From: Neodiprion pinetum
Taxonomy: Eukaryota; Arthropoda; Insecta; Hymenoptera; Diprionidae
Assembly (NCBI RefSeq): GCF_021155775.2
Contig: NC_060235.2
Span: forward strand, 981,501-1,045,500
Direction of reading: 5' to 3'
DNA length: 64,000 bases
Both the position numbers and the translations under genes were made by a program. The notes beneath the pieces are model-generated. The model was not told the origin of the DNA. It ran no database searches and was given only the letters and a program-made list of their open reading frames with translations. Shown one piece after another: positions 43,801-51,867 of the stretch (its first letter is position 1; each line of letters starts with the position of its first letter).

Positions 43801-46800
43801 GTTACGGGACGAAATTTCTTTTCAGACTGCAGCGCGACATGAATAATTTTTTAATGAAACTAGACGGTTAATTGATTGTTCGAATAATGATTGATTGAAT
43901 TTTTAACGCGCTCCTCGGACAATCATGTTTACCTAGATCGGATAACGCAGTTGTTTGGACAGTAGCTTAGGGAGAATTATAAACTACAATACGGTGTGTA
44001 AACAGGACGAATCAATTTACAGGCTTCGCTTGTATCGGATTTCACAATCCTGGTTCGTTGATTGTACCCGGGAGTGAATAGCAAGAACGGGATAATTAAT
44101 TCATTGTGTAATATTCGATTGAGAAAATTGCATCATGATTCAAATTGCCGGAACATCTGTTGAAATCTTATGAGATCGAAGAGTTGAGTCTTTCTATTTG
44201 TAAAAATAAAAAACTGTAACTAGACAAAAAAAATTTCTCCTACTTTCAGAGGCCCCTGAAACACCGCCGAGGCCAAGATCAATGGCCCCCGCCTCTCGCA
44301 GCAGCGGAATGGGGGGCGTAGGTGGTGTTGGAACGGGGGGCGGTTGGGGTGACGCGCCTTTGGCGAGGGCGCTTTTCGCCTACCTTAGTTCGGGGGAGAA
44401 CCAGCTGAGCTTCTTGGAGGGAGACTTGATCGCGCTGATGGGTGAGTAGCCGAGTAAAAGGAGGAGAAGAATGAATGAAAAAGGAAAGAAACAATGATCG
44501 AAAAACTTGGATTTCTTTTTCCGCACTCAACGATAAAGAGGCCCAATTTTTATTATCGGCATTCGGTCGAGCGGCAGAGCCAATTATTTATGTTCGGATC
44601 GGTGAACAGCATGCAGTTCAGTGAGTGACTGTATATTTCCGGCATTCAAATACCGTTTCGAGATTGCAACTTGCGTACGATGCACAGCGAATTCGCTGGC
44701 CATTAGGCGAAGTGCCTTCACGGTCATTGCACAAGCGTGAGTTGCGGGGCTGAACAGCTAGCCGGCTAGTATAAATCCCAGAACGCGTATCGATATCGCT
44801 GCTCTTTGAAGAACCTTCGTTCTTCCATGAATTTGTGTTTTCAAATCTGCGGAGTCTCGCCAAATATCGAATCAAGTTTCATGGGAATTTATTTCCACTT
44901 GGGAAAGACATTGGCAGAATTTTTGCGTTGAAATGCGGAGGTGTAAAAAGCCATTATTTACCCAGCCCCGTCGCAAACATGAATTATTATTTATCAGCCA
45001 TAAGTGAGCGAGCTGATTCAATGTTCTTCTTCACGTGTAATTACGAGGCCCAGTTTCGCGGGCCTAGGTCACATTCCACTCGTGTTTTCGAATTTTAAAT
45101 TTCAATGCTGAGGAATTTTCCGGGCAGTCTGGAAGGTGACAGGCTGAGGATGGAGAAGCAGGTGCAATTTAAGTGTCTTGAAAGTGCAGCGCGTTGAGAC
45201 GGGTGCAAAGAGTAGTCGAGTAAATTTTTAACGCCCCTTAAACGCCTCTTCACTTTCTTCAGACGAGTCGCGATGTGCTGGCAGACGCTAGAAATCCCGT
45301 TTCAGATCTCACATAGCGGCGTAAAACAGCAGGGTGGTAAAATTTTCATCACTTCTCTGTATTCGCGATGAATAAAGTTTGATCCCAGAATTTCAACACT
45401 AACACTTACAACCGACGGACAGTTGTTCCTGGGATCATTTGTACCCTTTCTTGTCATTCCTTCGCAGGATACGTTCTTCTGGACTGAAGCTTAGACTCAG
45501 AGTCAAATGTTTGAACAAATCGAGTTTTTAAACGTTGCCTTGTTTCTCATTCGCACAGGCGACAGACAGAAGGGATGGCAATTTGGGGAGAACCTGCGTA
45601 CTCAGAGCTCAGGCTGGTTCCCTCTCGCATACACCGAGATCATCATCGACGAAACTCTTGGGTGAGTGACTTGTACTGTACCAAGTTCTTCCATTTTGCA
45701 CGAATTCCCGTTCCTTGATTCCATCGATCCGAAATTTCCCTTTTAAACGGCTCTGAAACGAATCCTTAGAGATCCCTTCACAACACAGTTTCTTTGGCAG
45801 AATAACTGGATAAACAAACCTGTTGAAACTTTTCTCATTCTTTGTTTCTTTTCTTGTTACGTCACCTTCTCAAGTTGGGACGACCGGCCAACCGAGTCAT
45901 TTTGCTGAAGAAAATGGTAACTCATGTTAATAATTTTCTACGTAGCACCTATAATCATCTGCAATTGTCCACGGTGATTATCTGCGGCAGGTCTCATTTC
46001 GCACCACAATTTTTATTTTATTTTTTTCTCTATCTCTTCTCTTCATCAGCCATAATACATTAAAGATCCATTTAGTTTTGCTAAAGAGATCGGCATTGAA
46101 ACGTGATTGATAATCTAAGTTCCGGCAGTTTATCGACATCGAGAACGTTGACGAGGTACATTTAAACCATAAAATACCCTCACAAACCACATAAATCAAC
46201 CCCAAATAGTCCAGCCCGTCGACTTGCTTACCAGTCTCCCTGCATCTTCACCCTCGCGACGAATACGGGAAGTGCAGAAGAGGCCTTCTTAACGCCTTGG
46301 CAGACAAGTGCCGCGGGGCAGAGGGGGAGACTCCGGCAATTGCATTCCTAGGCTGCTCGGCCATTCAACGCTCCCCGAGATGCTTAGGGACCTTTAGACC
46401 TCGACGTTCCAATCTCCCCCTCCCACGACTTTGAGCGTCTCATTCGGTCTCTCTACGGGGTCCCCTGATAACGAGAGACTCTCCTTCGCCCCCAGGTCGC
46501 CGTCCCGCGCCTCCAACAGCGGACGGACACCCGAGCCGAGAGTCGTACCGCCGTGCAAACCGCCGCCGTCTCGGCCCCCCGTCACCCCAGGAGTCGAGGA
46601 GGGCACCTCGAGCAACAGCAGCCACACACCCACCAACATGTCGAACAGCAACAGTTCCCAGACGATCACGACGCCGACGTCTCGACAGGCCAAATCCGTG
46701 AGTCCAATTACCCACTATATGACTAATTTTCAGGTTCACCGCGAGCTTGCCAATGTCATCTGGCACGTTGGTTTGGCCTGGTTCGAACACCCCTTACGGG

Positions 46801-49212
46801 TAAAAACAAAGAGACAGTTTTCGACCCCGATCCCTGACGATGCCACGTTTCTTACCCTTCCGCAGATGCGGCCCTCCGGAACCCTGCCCGCGGCTTTGGC
46901 CGGCGGTCGCCGAGTCCAGCCTCCCGTGCCTCCGGTCCCCCCACCCCAGGCCATCACCTCCTTGCACAGCAGCAACGACAGCGGATTCTCTAACGAGCCT
47001 CCGGTCCATCCTGACATCGATTACAGCGACGACGAGGCCATCAGGTGAGGGGTAGATTGTGTTTGTTCGCCTCTTCTCGGTTTTGTTTTCTATTCGAATA
47101 CTACGAGGCACCATTTGCAACGCGACGCAGATCGCCTTGGAAGCCAGACTTTTACTGGCTTTGTGATATTTTTCTGGCTTGGTTTTTTGGCACACGGTTT
47201 TCGCTCACGACTGATCATATTCTTCATGGAATTCTGGCACGCGTGTTGTACAGATATTTTTGTTGATGTATCTTTTTTTTTATTATTCTCTGTTACTTGG
47301 ACAGGAATTCATACTGCCAAATTGATCCTTTGACTGGATAATAATGATGATACATAGAAAAAAAATGTATGTGTAACATAATATCACGTAACAACGATCC
47401 ATCAAGCTATTGTATGAAGGAAGCTCTGGACATGGAAATGGTGCAGCTGCGGTATATTATTGGTTACGTTTAGCGCATAGTAAGGACTCGGGACACACAC
47501 ACCGTATGTGGGATGGTGGTCGGTGCACGGCAAAGAGTCTGCGTTAAAATTCCACAAGGTTTTCGCCTTTTTCAAAATAACGAATTTTCAAGCCTTTTAA
47601 CCCTATCCCTTTTGTCTTGTCTTACTTTCTTCTATTTTATTTGCGTTCTGTACTATCCGGAACGCGATACGGAAATCGGCATCAATCGGTGGCGGAGCTT
47701 TGAAACTGCTTGGATCTCTTTCCTTGTACAATCGTGCTTTTTCACGTTTCACCCTGACTTGTACAGTGTCTGTAAGCCCGCCTCGTTTATCTACATCCCC
47801 GTCTGTTTGTTTTCTTTGTTTTCCGTCATGCCTTATCATCTCGTCATCCCGAAAAAAAACACGAAAAAAAAATTAAAAAAAAAAAAAAAAAAACAAACAT
47901 CAACTCCAAAGCAGGCAGCGACGTAAGCCCCGAGCGGAGAGAATCGCGGATGCTGACAGGGTGCAGGGGACTCAGCAACAGCACGCGAGGGAAGACGGGG
48001 GAACATTGACCAAGGAGTGGCAGAACGACTCCTGGAAGACCATACCGAAGGACGAGAACAGCTGGCAGTTATACAAGAACGCGATGGACCTATGGGACAA
48101 CGTCGATCAGGGTACGGGGGGTGGCGACAAGCCGGAAACGCGGTACCATCAACACGTCGAGCGGGAGCGCGAGGAAGCGGATACCCCGAGGATCGCGACG
48201 AACCCTCGAGCATACGCGAGAAACTCGGTAGAGCGAAGCAGCAAGGCGGGAGGCGAAGCTTACGAGCGAAACGGGGAGTACTCGAGCGACTACGAGGGGC
48301 GGGCCCGACGACCCAGGGAACGACCGAACCCCAACCAGCGGAACAAGTTTCGGGATGAACCTGCGAGTCCCCCGCGATACGCGCAGCGGCGAACGACGAA
48401 GGTCGCGACTCAGGAGCAGGAGTACAAGTCGGAGAAGCAGAGCGGGCCCGGGAAGTACGGGGCCAACGAGTACACACCGAGGTACGAGAACAAGGCGAAG
48501 AAGTACTACGAGGACGACGTGACCGACGGGAACGAGCAGAGTGGGATGAGCAACGTACGCCGAGGGTACAAGCCTGTATCGCAGTGCGAAACTCCGACCG
48601 GCTACGACGAGGACGCTAAGCCGGAATCGGACTCGGACGAGGAGAGCACCGTAACTCTACCGGAAACCGGACGCAAGGTCGAGCACATTGCGCAGAAGCT
48701 GGAACAGACAGCGCAGAAGTACGCGCGGGGTTTGAGTCCCGCTAAATTCGTCGATCCGGGGACCGTTGCCGAGCTTAAGGAGGAGTACAAGGACTCTCAG
48801 GATGACGCGGAGGGCAGAGGTTACGACAGGGAACGCGAGAGGGAGAGGGAACGGTACTTCGAGAGGGAGAGAAACTTGGAGAAGAATCGAAGGGTCGAGC
48901 GGGCTTCGAGTCGGCGTTTCGACGAGAGGCCCAGACCGCCGTTCGAGGAGGCCCCGGATCGGCCGAGGCTTCTGCCTTACCGGGAACGACGGTATTCGGA
49001 GAAGGAAGAGATTTACGGGGAGACGATTGGACGAGGGGGACGCGAGAATTCGGGAGTAGACGGCAAGGATCGCGGGTACGAGTCTAACTTCGAAACGAAA
49101 CTGGAGCGCAGCAAAGTCGCGGAGAAGTTGAACAGGGCCGATCAGCGCGGGCAGAGTCCTCTAAAGTTTGACAAAAACGGACAGAAGATCGCCGATCACA
49201 ACGACACGAACT

Positions 49213-49247
<35 letters not shown>

Positions 49248-51832
49248 AACACCCTGCAGAAGAACGAGAAACGCCTTACCTCCCGTCACGGGATGTCGAA
49301 TTTTGAGACAGACGGCAAGGGACCGAAACTCGTGAAGCGCACCAAGTCCTTCTGGCGATTCCGGCGCGACTCGGACGTCCTCGAGGGCATGGCGCTTTGG
49401 CAGCATCGCTCCCTCGTCGACATACCGAAGATGCTTAAACGCGAGGAGGCACGAGAACGACGAGAGGATCACGAGCGCGGAACATCGACGGAGGATCGCG
49501 ACCATTCGCCGGGGGGGCGGGATCCCGAAGGGGGACATCGGGCGGCTAGGGAACGGCCACGCGACCGAGAAAGGGGGGCGGAGGAGCCGAAACCCGCGGA
49601 GAGGATACACAAACCGGAAAGATCCGGGGAGCAGCAAGCTTTTTCCGACGATTTCCCCACACCCGCGGAAAGGCCGAAGGTCAGCGAAAGGTCCGAGTAC
49701 CGGATGCAGCAACAACAGCAGCAGCAGCACGAGGAACGCGCGTATTTCGTGGGGAATATATCGAGGAAAGCGATACTGGAGAATGAGCGCAAGCGCAGCC
49801 TCGAGGCCAAGCAGAACATGGTCGTCGCCGAACTGAAGGTGACGAACGAGACGAAGAAGAGCGAACGCCGCAAGAAGGCCTACGGCGACGACGATGACGG
49901 TCTTATTCAAAATTTTTCCGACACCGAGGCTTCCGACGAAGAGTCTACGTACAGCTGCATCGTTGTCAAGGATCAGGTTGTCGCTGAGAAGACTTTACTG
50001 CCGAGGACCAAACTCCGCAAGGACGGTGACAGGGATAAAGGGTGGGGACGGGAGAGGGAAAGGGATAGGGAGAGGGAGAGGGAGAGGGAGAGGGAGAGAA
50101 ACACTTGCGGGCCTTGGTACGATCTCTGGGGGGTCGATCCTTCTGTAAAGAGTAAGAAACAGTAAATGCCCGCGGCGTTACCACGGAGGGGAACGATCGG
50201 AAACATCGCTACTTTATTTTTATCGTTTGTTATTGTTTTTCGCTGCATTTTATGTAACGCCTAATTTTATGTTTAACACACCCGTGTGACCTTTTCCGTT
50301 TGTTTCTGTTCAATTTTATCTACAATGCATACGTTTTGGAAGACACCGCGAGGAGAAATCGGTACCACTTTTTTTCAAGTCGATAATAAAATTGTTCCAA
50401 CAATTCCTCCATTCCGAATATCAATAGAAAATGTTATTCCTTTTCTGTATTTATAGACCTCTCGGTCAATTTATTAAATTATTGCTTTACGGAGACGTTA
50501 AAGAAAGAGGGAATTGAAAAAATTGTACCGATTTTTTTCCGCGTCATTTCGTCTTACGCGTATGGCTCTAAGATCTTCTGTCAGTGTGCGATGTGTGGAT
50601 TTTTTAATTTTTCCTTGTATGTAACCCTGTTGACCTAAACGTGCAAAAAAATTTTACGCCCCGAGGTTTACCCTCCAAATTATCTGTACATCATGATGTT
50701 TACTTTAGCGAGGGAAGAGAACGGGAGAAGAAGAGGGAAAAAAAAATGAAATAACGAGGGAGAGTGAAAGAGTGGAATAATTCTGTCCAGAGGGTGATGA
50801 TGTGACGGAGGGTGAGCGGCGGGGTGTTGAATCGAGAAATTTGGCGTCGCTGAAGAGCTTTTTGCGGATACATGTTTTGTGTGTTGCTGTTATTTTTCAC
50901 CCCATCCCCTTGTTTTTGCCTTTGTTTTTCGACCGCCGCACGATAAACATTAAAACACGATCGAGGGGCGCATCAAAAAGTCATTCAAACTTCCCTGAAT
51001 TACTTTACTTGGCAGGAAATGGCCGGCCCGATGTTGGCTCTCCCAGAAGCAAACAACACCCGCGTCCACACAATTGCAAAATCTCGATAGTATTTTGTTG
51101 TTTTTTTTTTCTTTTCTTCTTTCTCTTTTCACGTATAAACTTTATAATCGCAGCTGTCACACACTTTTGCGTATTTCAAAGCTCTTAAGCACCGATCAAA
51201 ATATCGATAAAGAATTTTGCTTTTAGATTACTTTTTCTTCTTAATAATTTATTACTATGTTATGATTTGAGGCACAACGATTTAAAAAAACAGTACTACA
51301 CAATACTCCGGTCTCGTAAATACGTATGAGGTATACGCACAGAGATTATTATTATCGTTATTGTTATTATTATTTAAACATATATTTAACTATAATGTAT
51401 TCTTTTTTTTTTGTTTTTTTTTTTAATCATATGCATACGAAACACTGCTTTGCATCAGGTAAAAATTCACAATGACTGCAAAGTGAAAGGGAATTTGATG
51501 CACATTTATCACGAATGTTGCGGTAGAGAAAAACTTCGCTCCCATCATCGATCAGCGTTGCGACGAAACCAAGGCGAGCTGAAGTATATGTATAAATGGT
51601 GCTTGAAATTTCATCGATGCGATGAATGGAATTTCTTTTTTAAAGGGTGCGAGGAGAGTGCGTCACGCACGTTCATTTACGAAGATTACGAGTAGATGAT
51701 TAACGTCCCGCAGGGGTAGTGCATGCTATGGTGTCGGTACTAACCTGGGATTATTTCAGGGGGAACATATTCGCAACGGTGAAGCTCCGCAAGACGAAGA
51801 CCAACGACCGATCGGCACCGGCCTTGTCATGA
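7647..51832 (+). CDS. IRSp53: IRSp53/BAIAP2-family I-BAR (IMD) + SH3 adaptor, multi-exon, 5' end outside window
   Basis: Overall span of the spliced coding region. Coding exons are 7647-7739, 29091-29152, 38098-38169, 38248-38451, 38888-39079, 39162-39390, 44250-44441, 45559-45661, 46496-46697 and 46866-47044, followed by either 47915-50165 or 51760-51832. Every junction is GT-AG and every phase matches its neighbour, so the chain is well supported. The first five exons encode about 208 residues of an IMD/I-BAR domain (recognisable blocks VDALSRLARQAQ, RIVEVYKEIQEQELNI, FYVDLLVPLETNLEKDTK, KRFLQQHKTRSETYSKAAAT). Exons 44250-45661 encode an SH3 domain. Family knowledge: IRSp53 proteins dimerise, bind and bend PI(4,5)P2-rich plasma membrane into protrusions, and recruit actin regulators through SH3. 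The short form in the window totals about 533 codons and the long form about 1259. The start codon and about 40 N-terminal residues are not in the window. Confidence 0.93.
7981..8125 (+). mobile_element. Fragment related to the 39.5-kb foldback element
   Basis: It aligns with 39905-40035, sharing GAATCTTGCG, TTTCATTT, CAAATGTTTTTTTT and GTTTCATAA, with GGTCCC upstream in both. No terminal repeats were found here, so it is an internal fragment. Confidence 0.5.
8610..8629 (+). repeat. Poly(G) tract
   Basis: Twenty consecutive G, in the 21-kb IRSp53 intron. Confidence 0.95.
9343..9366 (+). repeat. Poly(C) tract
   Basis: Twenty-four consecutive C, in the same intron as the poly(G) tract. Confidence 0.95.
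13628..14262 (+). mobile_element. piggyBac-like MITE, copy 1 (635 bp)
   Basis: It is flanked on both sides by TTAA (13624-13627 and 14263-14266) and has imperfect terminal inverted repeats, CCCTTTGACACG at the left and CCCTTGGAGTCA when the right end is reversed. A TTAA target site with CCC..GGG ends is typical of piggyBac elements. Internally it holds repeated palindromic blocks such as GATTACGAATCTGAAATCAG. There is no transposase frame. It lies in the 21-kb IRSp53 intron, and a related copy in opposite orientation lies at 34202. Confidence 0.82.
17494..17521 (+). repeat. (CTT)n microsatellite
   Basis: Nine tandem CTT units in the large intron. Confidence 0.9.
24317..24906. mobile_element. 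TA-flanked MITE (about 590 bp)
   Basis: The ends read GGCTGGTTTTTTG and, reversed, GGGTGGTTCTTTTTT, each flanked by TA, as expected for Tc1/mariner-type insertion. The two arms are related inverted copies (AACTCGTATAGTT-like and TTTCACGAGGCT-like blocks in opposite orientation). There is no transposase. It lies within an IRSp53 intron. Confidence 0.65.
26563..26926. mobile_element. Foldback element (about 360 bp)
   Basis: Two arms of about 120 bases lie in inverted orientation around a spacer of roughly 120 bases. Outer ends read GCATAGCC and GGCTATGC. Inner arm blocks CGTGTAGAGCGGAAAATTCT and AGAATTTTCCGTTCTACACG are near-perfect complements, as are the AACTGCTATCG and CGATAGCGGTT blocks. 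It is non-coding. Confidence 0.7.
28771..28832 (+). repeat. (TC)n microsatellite
   Basis: 31 uninterrupted TC units, then interrupted CT/GCTC to about 28850. It lies about 260 bases upstream of the acceptor of the 62-nt IRSp53 exon. Confidence 0.95.
29091..29152 (+). CDS. IRSp53: IRSp53 exon, 62-nt IMD segment
   Basis: Acceptor TGTTTCAG and donor GTAAGT. It encodes GSALMRIVEVYKEIQEQEL followed by NI, a near-invariant helix of the IMD. It enters in phase 1 and leaves in phase 0. It is a very small exon isolated between introns of 21.4 kb and 8.9 kb. Confidence 0.93.
29153..38097. other. IRSp53 intron (8.9 kb)
   Basis: It contains short TA-rich tracts near 29.4 kb, the inverted piggyBac-like MITE copy at 34.2 kb and GA/CT repeats near 36.4 and 36.7 kb. 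No coding exon was recognised. Confidence 0.7.
34202..34737 (-). mobile_element. piggyBac-like MITE, copy 2 (536 bp, inverted)
   Basis: It is flanked by TTAA at 34198-34201 and 34738-34741. Reversed, it aligns with the copy at 13628-14262, including ATTACGAATCTGAAATCAG, the CTTATAATTTATGTAAAAC block, and CCTATCGGTATACTATCAG against CCTACAATTGTACTGTTAG. It is shorter by an internal difference in one half, and it is non-coding. Confidence 0.82.
38098..38169 (+). CDS. IRSp53: IRSp53 exon, central IMD
   Basis: Acceptor TTACAG and donor GTACGT. There are 24 whole codons, encoding LKAFYVDLLVPLETNLEK and DTKVVQ. This is the most conserved IMD block of the family, so the assignment is firm. Confidence 0.94.
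38248..38451 (+). CDS. IRSp53: IRSp53 exon, basic IMD membrane-binding segment
   Basis: Follows a 78-bp intron, with acceptor TTTTAG and donor GTAAGC. There are 68 whole codons: SEQKRFLQQHKTRSETYSK, then the lysine/arginine-rich stretch KKQRKKSRGASKSGL, then a charged helix ending EQSLKN. Basic patches at this place bind acidic phospholipids in characterised family members. Confidence 0.94.
38452..38887. other. IRSp53 intron (436 bp)
   Basis: An ordinary short intron with a T tract near 38490. Nothing else was seen. Confidence 0.8.
38888..39079 (+). CDS. IRSp53: IRSp53 exon, end of IMD domain
   Basis: Acceptor GAACAG and donor GTGAGT. There are 64 whole codons containing RRRYGFVLERQCSLAKHY and the segment up to DMFASRLR, which closes the I-BAR helical bundle. 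The reading continues open into the 82-bp intron but out of phase with the next exon, so splicing is required. Confidence 0.94.
39162..39390 (+). CDS. IRSp53: IRSp53 exon, serine-rich linker
   Basis: Acceptor TTCCACAG and donor GTGAGT; it ends in phase 1. It encodes QVSFWPEDDENGGSELTL, then SQLRKTRSMDSS, a proline/asparagine segment, and ALSRARSEANLHASSLSL. In the family the linker between IMD and SH3 carries the Cdc42-binding and phospho-regulated sites. The two basic-serine patches here (RKTRSMD and RARSEA) are candidate regulatory sites by inference only. Confidence 0.92.
39473..40214. mobile_element. Foldback MITE with long inverted arms (about 740 bp)
   Basis: Terminal arms start GGGGCATTCCA and share AGTAAACGGTTGAC (30 of 34 bases match between the ends). 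A second inverted pair inside lies at about 39660-39735 and 39960-40035 (GAATCTTGCG and TGTTTCATTTCGGA). It has no open frame of note. It lies in the IRSp53 intron between 39390 and 44250. Confidence 0.72.
42495..43106 (+). mobile_element. Foldback repeat family C, copy 2 (about 610 bp)
   Basis: The outer 200 bases at each side are imperfect inverted copies (GTCCGAAAGCGGCAAATTCC against reversed TTTCCGAAAACGCCTAATTCC-like sequence). The centre is asymmetric, with GCTTGGTGAAATTTTATCAC and ACCCACTCGTCGAGTAAACT. It lies within an IRSp53 intron. Confidence 0.65.
44250..44441 (+). CDS. IRSp53: IRSp53 exon, proline linker and first half of SH3
   Basis: Acceptor TACTTTCAG and donor GTGAGT. It enters and leaves in phase 1. 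It encodes EAPETPPRPRSMAPASRSS, a glycine-rich stretch, and then the start of SH3 (ALFAYLSSGENQLSF, LEGDLIALM), which corresponds to the ALYDY-type opening and RT loop of SH3 domains. Confidence 0.93.
44442..45558. other. IRSp53 intron within the SH3 coding region
   Basis: A 1.1-kb intron splitting the SH3 domain. No repeat or coding segment was recognised. Confidence 0.75.
45559..45661 (+). CDS. IRSp53: IRSp53 exon, second half of SH3
   Basis: Acceptor TTCGCACAG and donor GTGAGT, entering in phase 1 and leaving in phase 2. It encodes GDRQKGWQFGENLRTQSS, then GWFPLAYTEIIIDETLG. The tryptophan in KGWQFGEN and the proline and tyrosine in GWFPLAYTE are the usual SH3 ligand-binding positions. 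Confidence 0.93.
45662..46495. other. IRSp53 intron (834 bp)
   Basis: The last 98 bases are open in the frame of the following exon, but no acceptor of the correct phase was seen upstream. Nothing else was recognised. Confidence 0.7.
46496..46697 (+). CDS. IRSp53: IRSp53 exon, Ser/Pro/Asn-rich linker
   Basis: Acceptor CGCCCCCAG gives the single base needed to complete the phase-2 codon of the SH3 exon. The donor is GTGAGT, in phase 0. It encodes SPSRASNSGRTPEPRVVP, a proline run, and a low-complexity Ser/Thr/Asn stretch ending TSRQAKS. The frame is also open upstream to 46398, but no acceptor of the right phase was seen there. Confidence 0.86.
46866..47044 (+). CDS. IRSp53: IRSp53 exon, proline-rich segment and conserved acidic motif
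   Basis: Acceptor TTCCGCAG and donor GTGAGG, leaving in phase 2. It encodes MRPSGTLPAALAGGRRVQ, proline repeats, and then ITSLHSSNDSGFSNEPP and IDYSDDEAIR, which look like a conserved tail block. This is the last exon common to both predicted 3' ends. Confidence 0.88.
47045..47914. other. IRSp53 intron before the long terminal exon
   Basis: It ends in an A-rich stretch (47853-47893) rather than a pyrimidine tract. No other coding segment was seen. Confidence 0.6.
47915..50165 (+). CDS. IRSp53: IRSp53 long alternative terminal exon, charged disordered tail (about 750 aa)
   Basis: An open frame of about 750 codons ends at TAA 50163-50165. The first base completes the AG-N codon left by the donor at 47044, so it joins in phase to give RQRRKPRAERIADADRVQ. 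It contains an Arg/Glu-rich coiled or disordered region, RERERERERYFERERN-type repeats, a run of 12 asparagines (AAC repeat, 49215-49250), a glutamine run near 49707, and less repetitive blocks that look constrained: TLTKEWQNDSWKTIPKDE, KSFWRFRRDSDVLEG, YFVGNISRKAILENERKR, EASDEESTYSCIVVKD and the ending CGPWYDLWGVDPS. No known domain was recognised. A phase-compatible alternative start is 47960. Membership of this gene is inferred from phase and position, because the acceptor is weak. Confidence 0.72.
50045..50098 (+). repeat. GAGAGG hexamer repeat inside coding exon
   Basis: Tandem GAGAGG-type units in frame, encoding the alternating Arg-Glu run near the end of the long IRSp53 tail. Confidence 0.85.
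50166..51759. other. 3' UTR of the long isoform and intron of the short isoform
   Basis: It includes the AATAAA at 50385 and T-rich tracts at 51.1 and 51.4 kb. Small open frames around 50.8-51.7 kb are not recognised. Confidence 0.65.
50385..50390 (+). terminator. Polyadenylation signal AATAAA after the long terminal exon
   Basis: A canonical AATAAA lies about 220 bases after the stop codon at 50165, giving a plausible short 3' UTR for the long isoform. Confidence 0.5.
51760..51832 (+). CDS. IRSp53: IRSp53 short alternative terminal exon, WH2-like C-terminus
   Basis: Acceptor TTATTTCAG is followed by one base and then 24 codons ending in TGA, encoding NIFATVKLRKTKTNDRSAP and ALS. The LRKTKTNDRSAP block resembles the C-terminal WH2-like actin-binding motif of IRSp53/IRTKS relatives. 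The entering phase fits the donor at 47044. No in-phase donor was found at the end of the long exon, so the two ends are probably alternatives. Confidence 0.82.
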
Positions 51833-51861
51833 AACACGCTATTGTTATAGATCGAACGAAG

Positions 51862-51867
51862 AATAAA
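51862..51867 (+). terminator. Polyadenylation signal AATAAA after the WH2-like exon
   Basis: A canonical AATAAA lies 30 bases after the stop codon at 51832. A second AATAAA follows near 51934. Confidence 0.55.

Larger units (their letters stand above)
39391..44249. other. IRSp53 intron (4.9 kb)
   Basis: It holds the foldback element at 39473 and family C copy 2 at 42495. Open frames near 43.3-43.9 kb occur on both strands and resemble no known protein. Confidence 0.7.

Noticed and set aside
46398..46495. Possible upstream extension of the IRSp53 exon at 46496
   Set aside because: The frame is open, but the only AG seen at its start (46396-46397) gives the wrong phase for the preceding exon, whereas 46496 fits.
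47836..48477. 213-codon minus-strand frame under the long IRSp53 exon
   Set aside because: It is the antisense shadow of GC-rich, repeat-coding plus-strand sequence; composition (Ser/Arg/Pro-rich) follows from that.
49161..49910. 249-codon minus-strand frame
   Set aside because: Antisense of the Asn/Gln/Arg-Glu repeats of the plus-strand exon, giving artificial Leu/Val runs.
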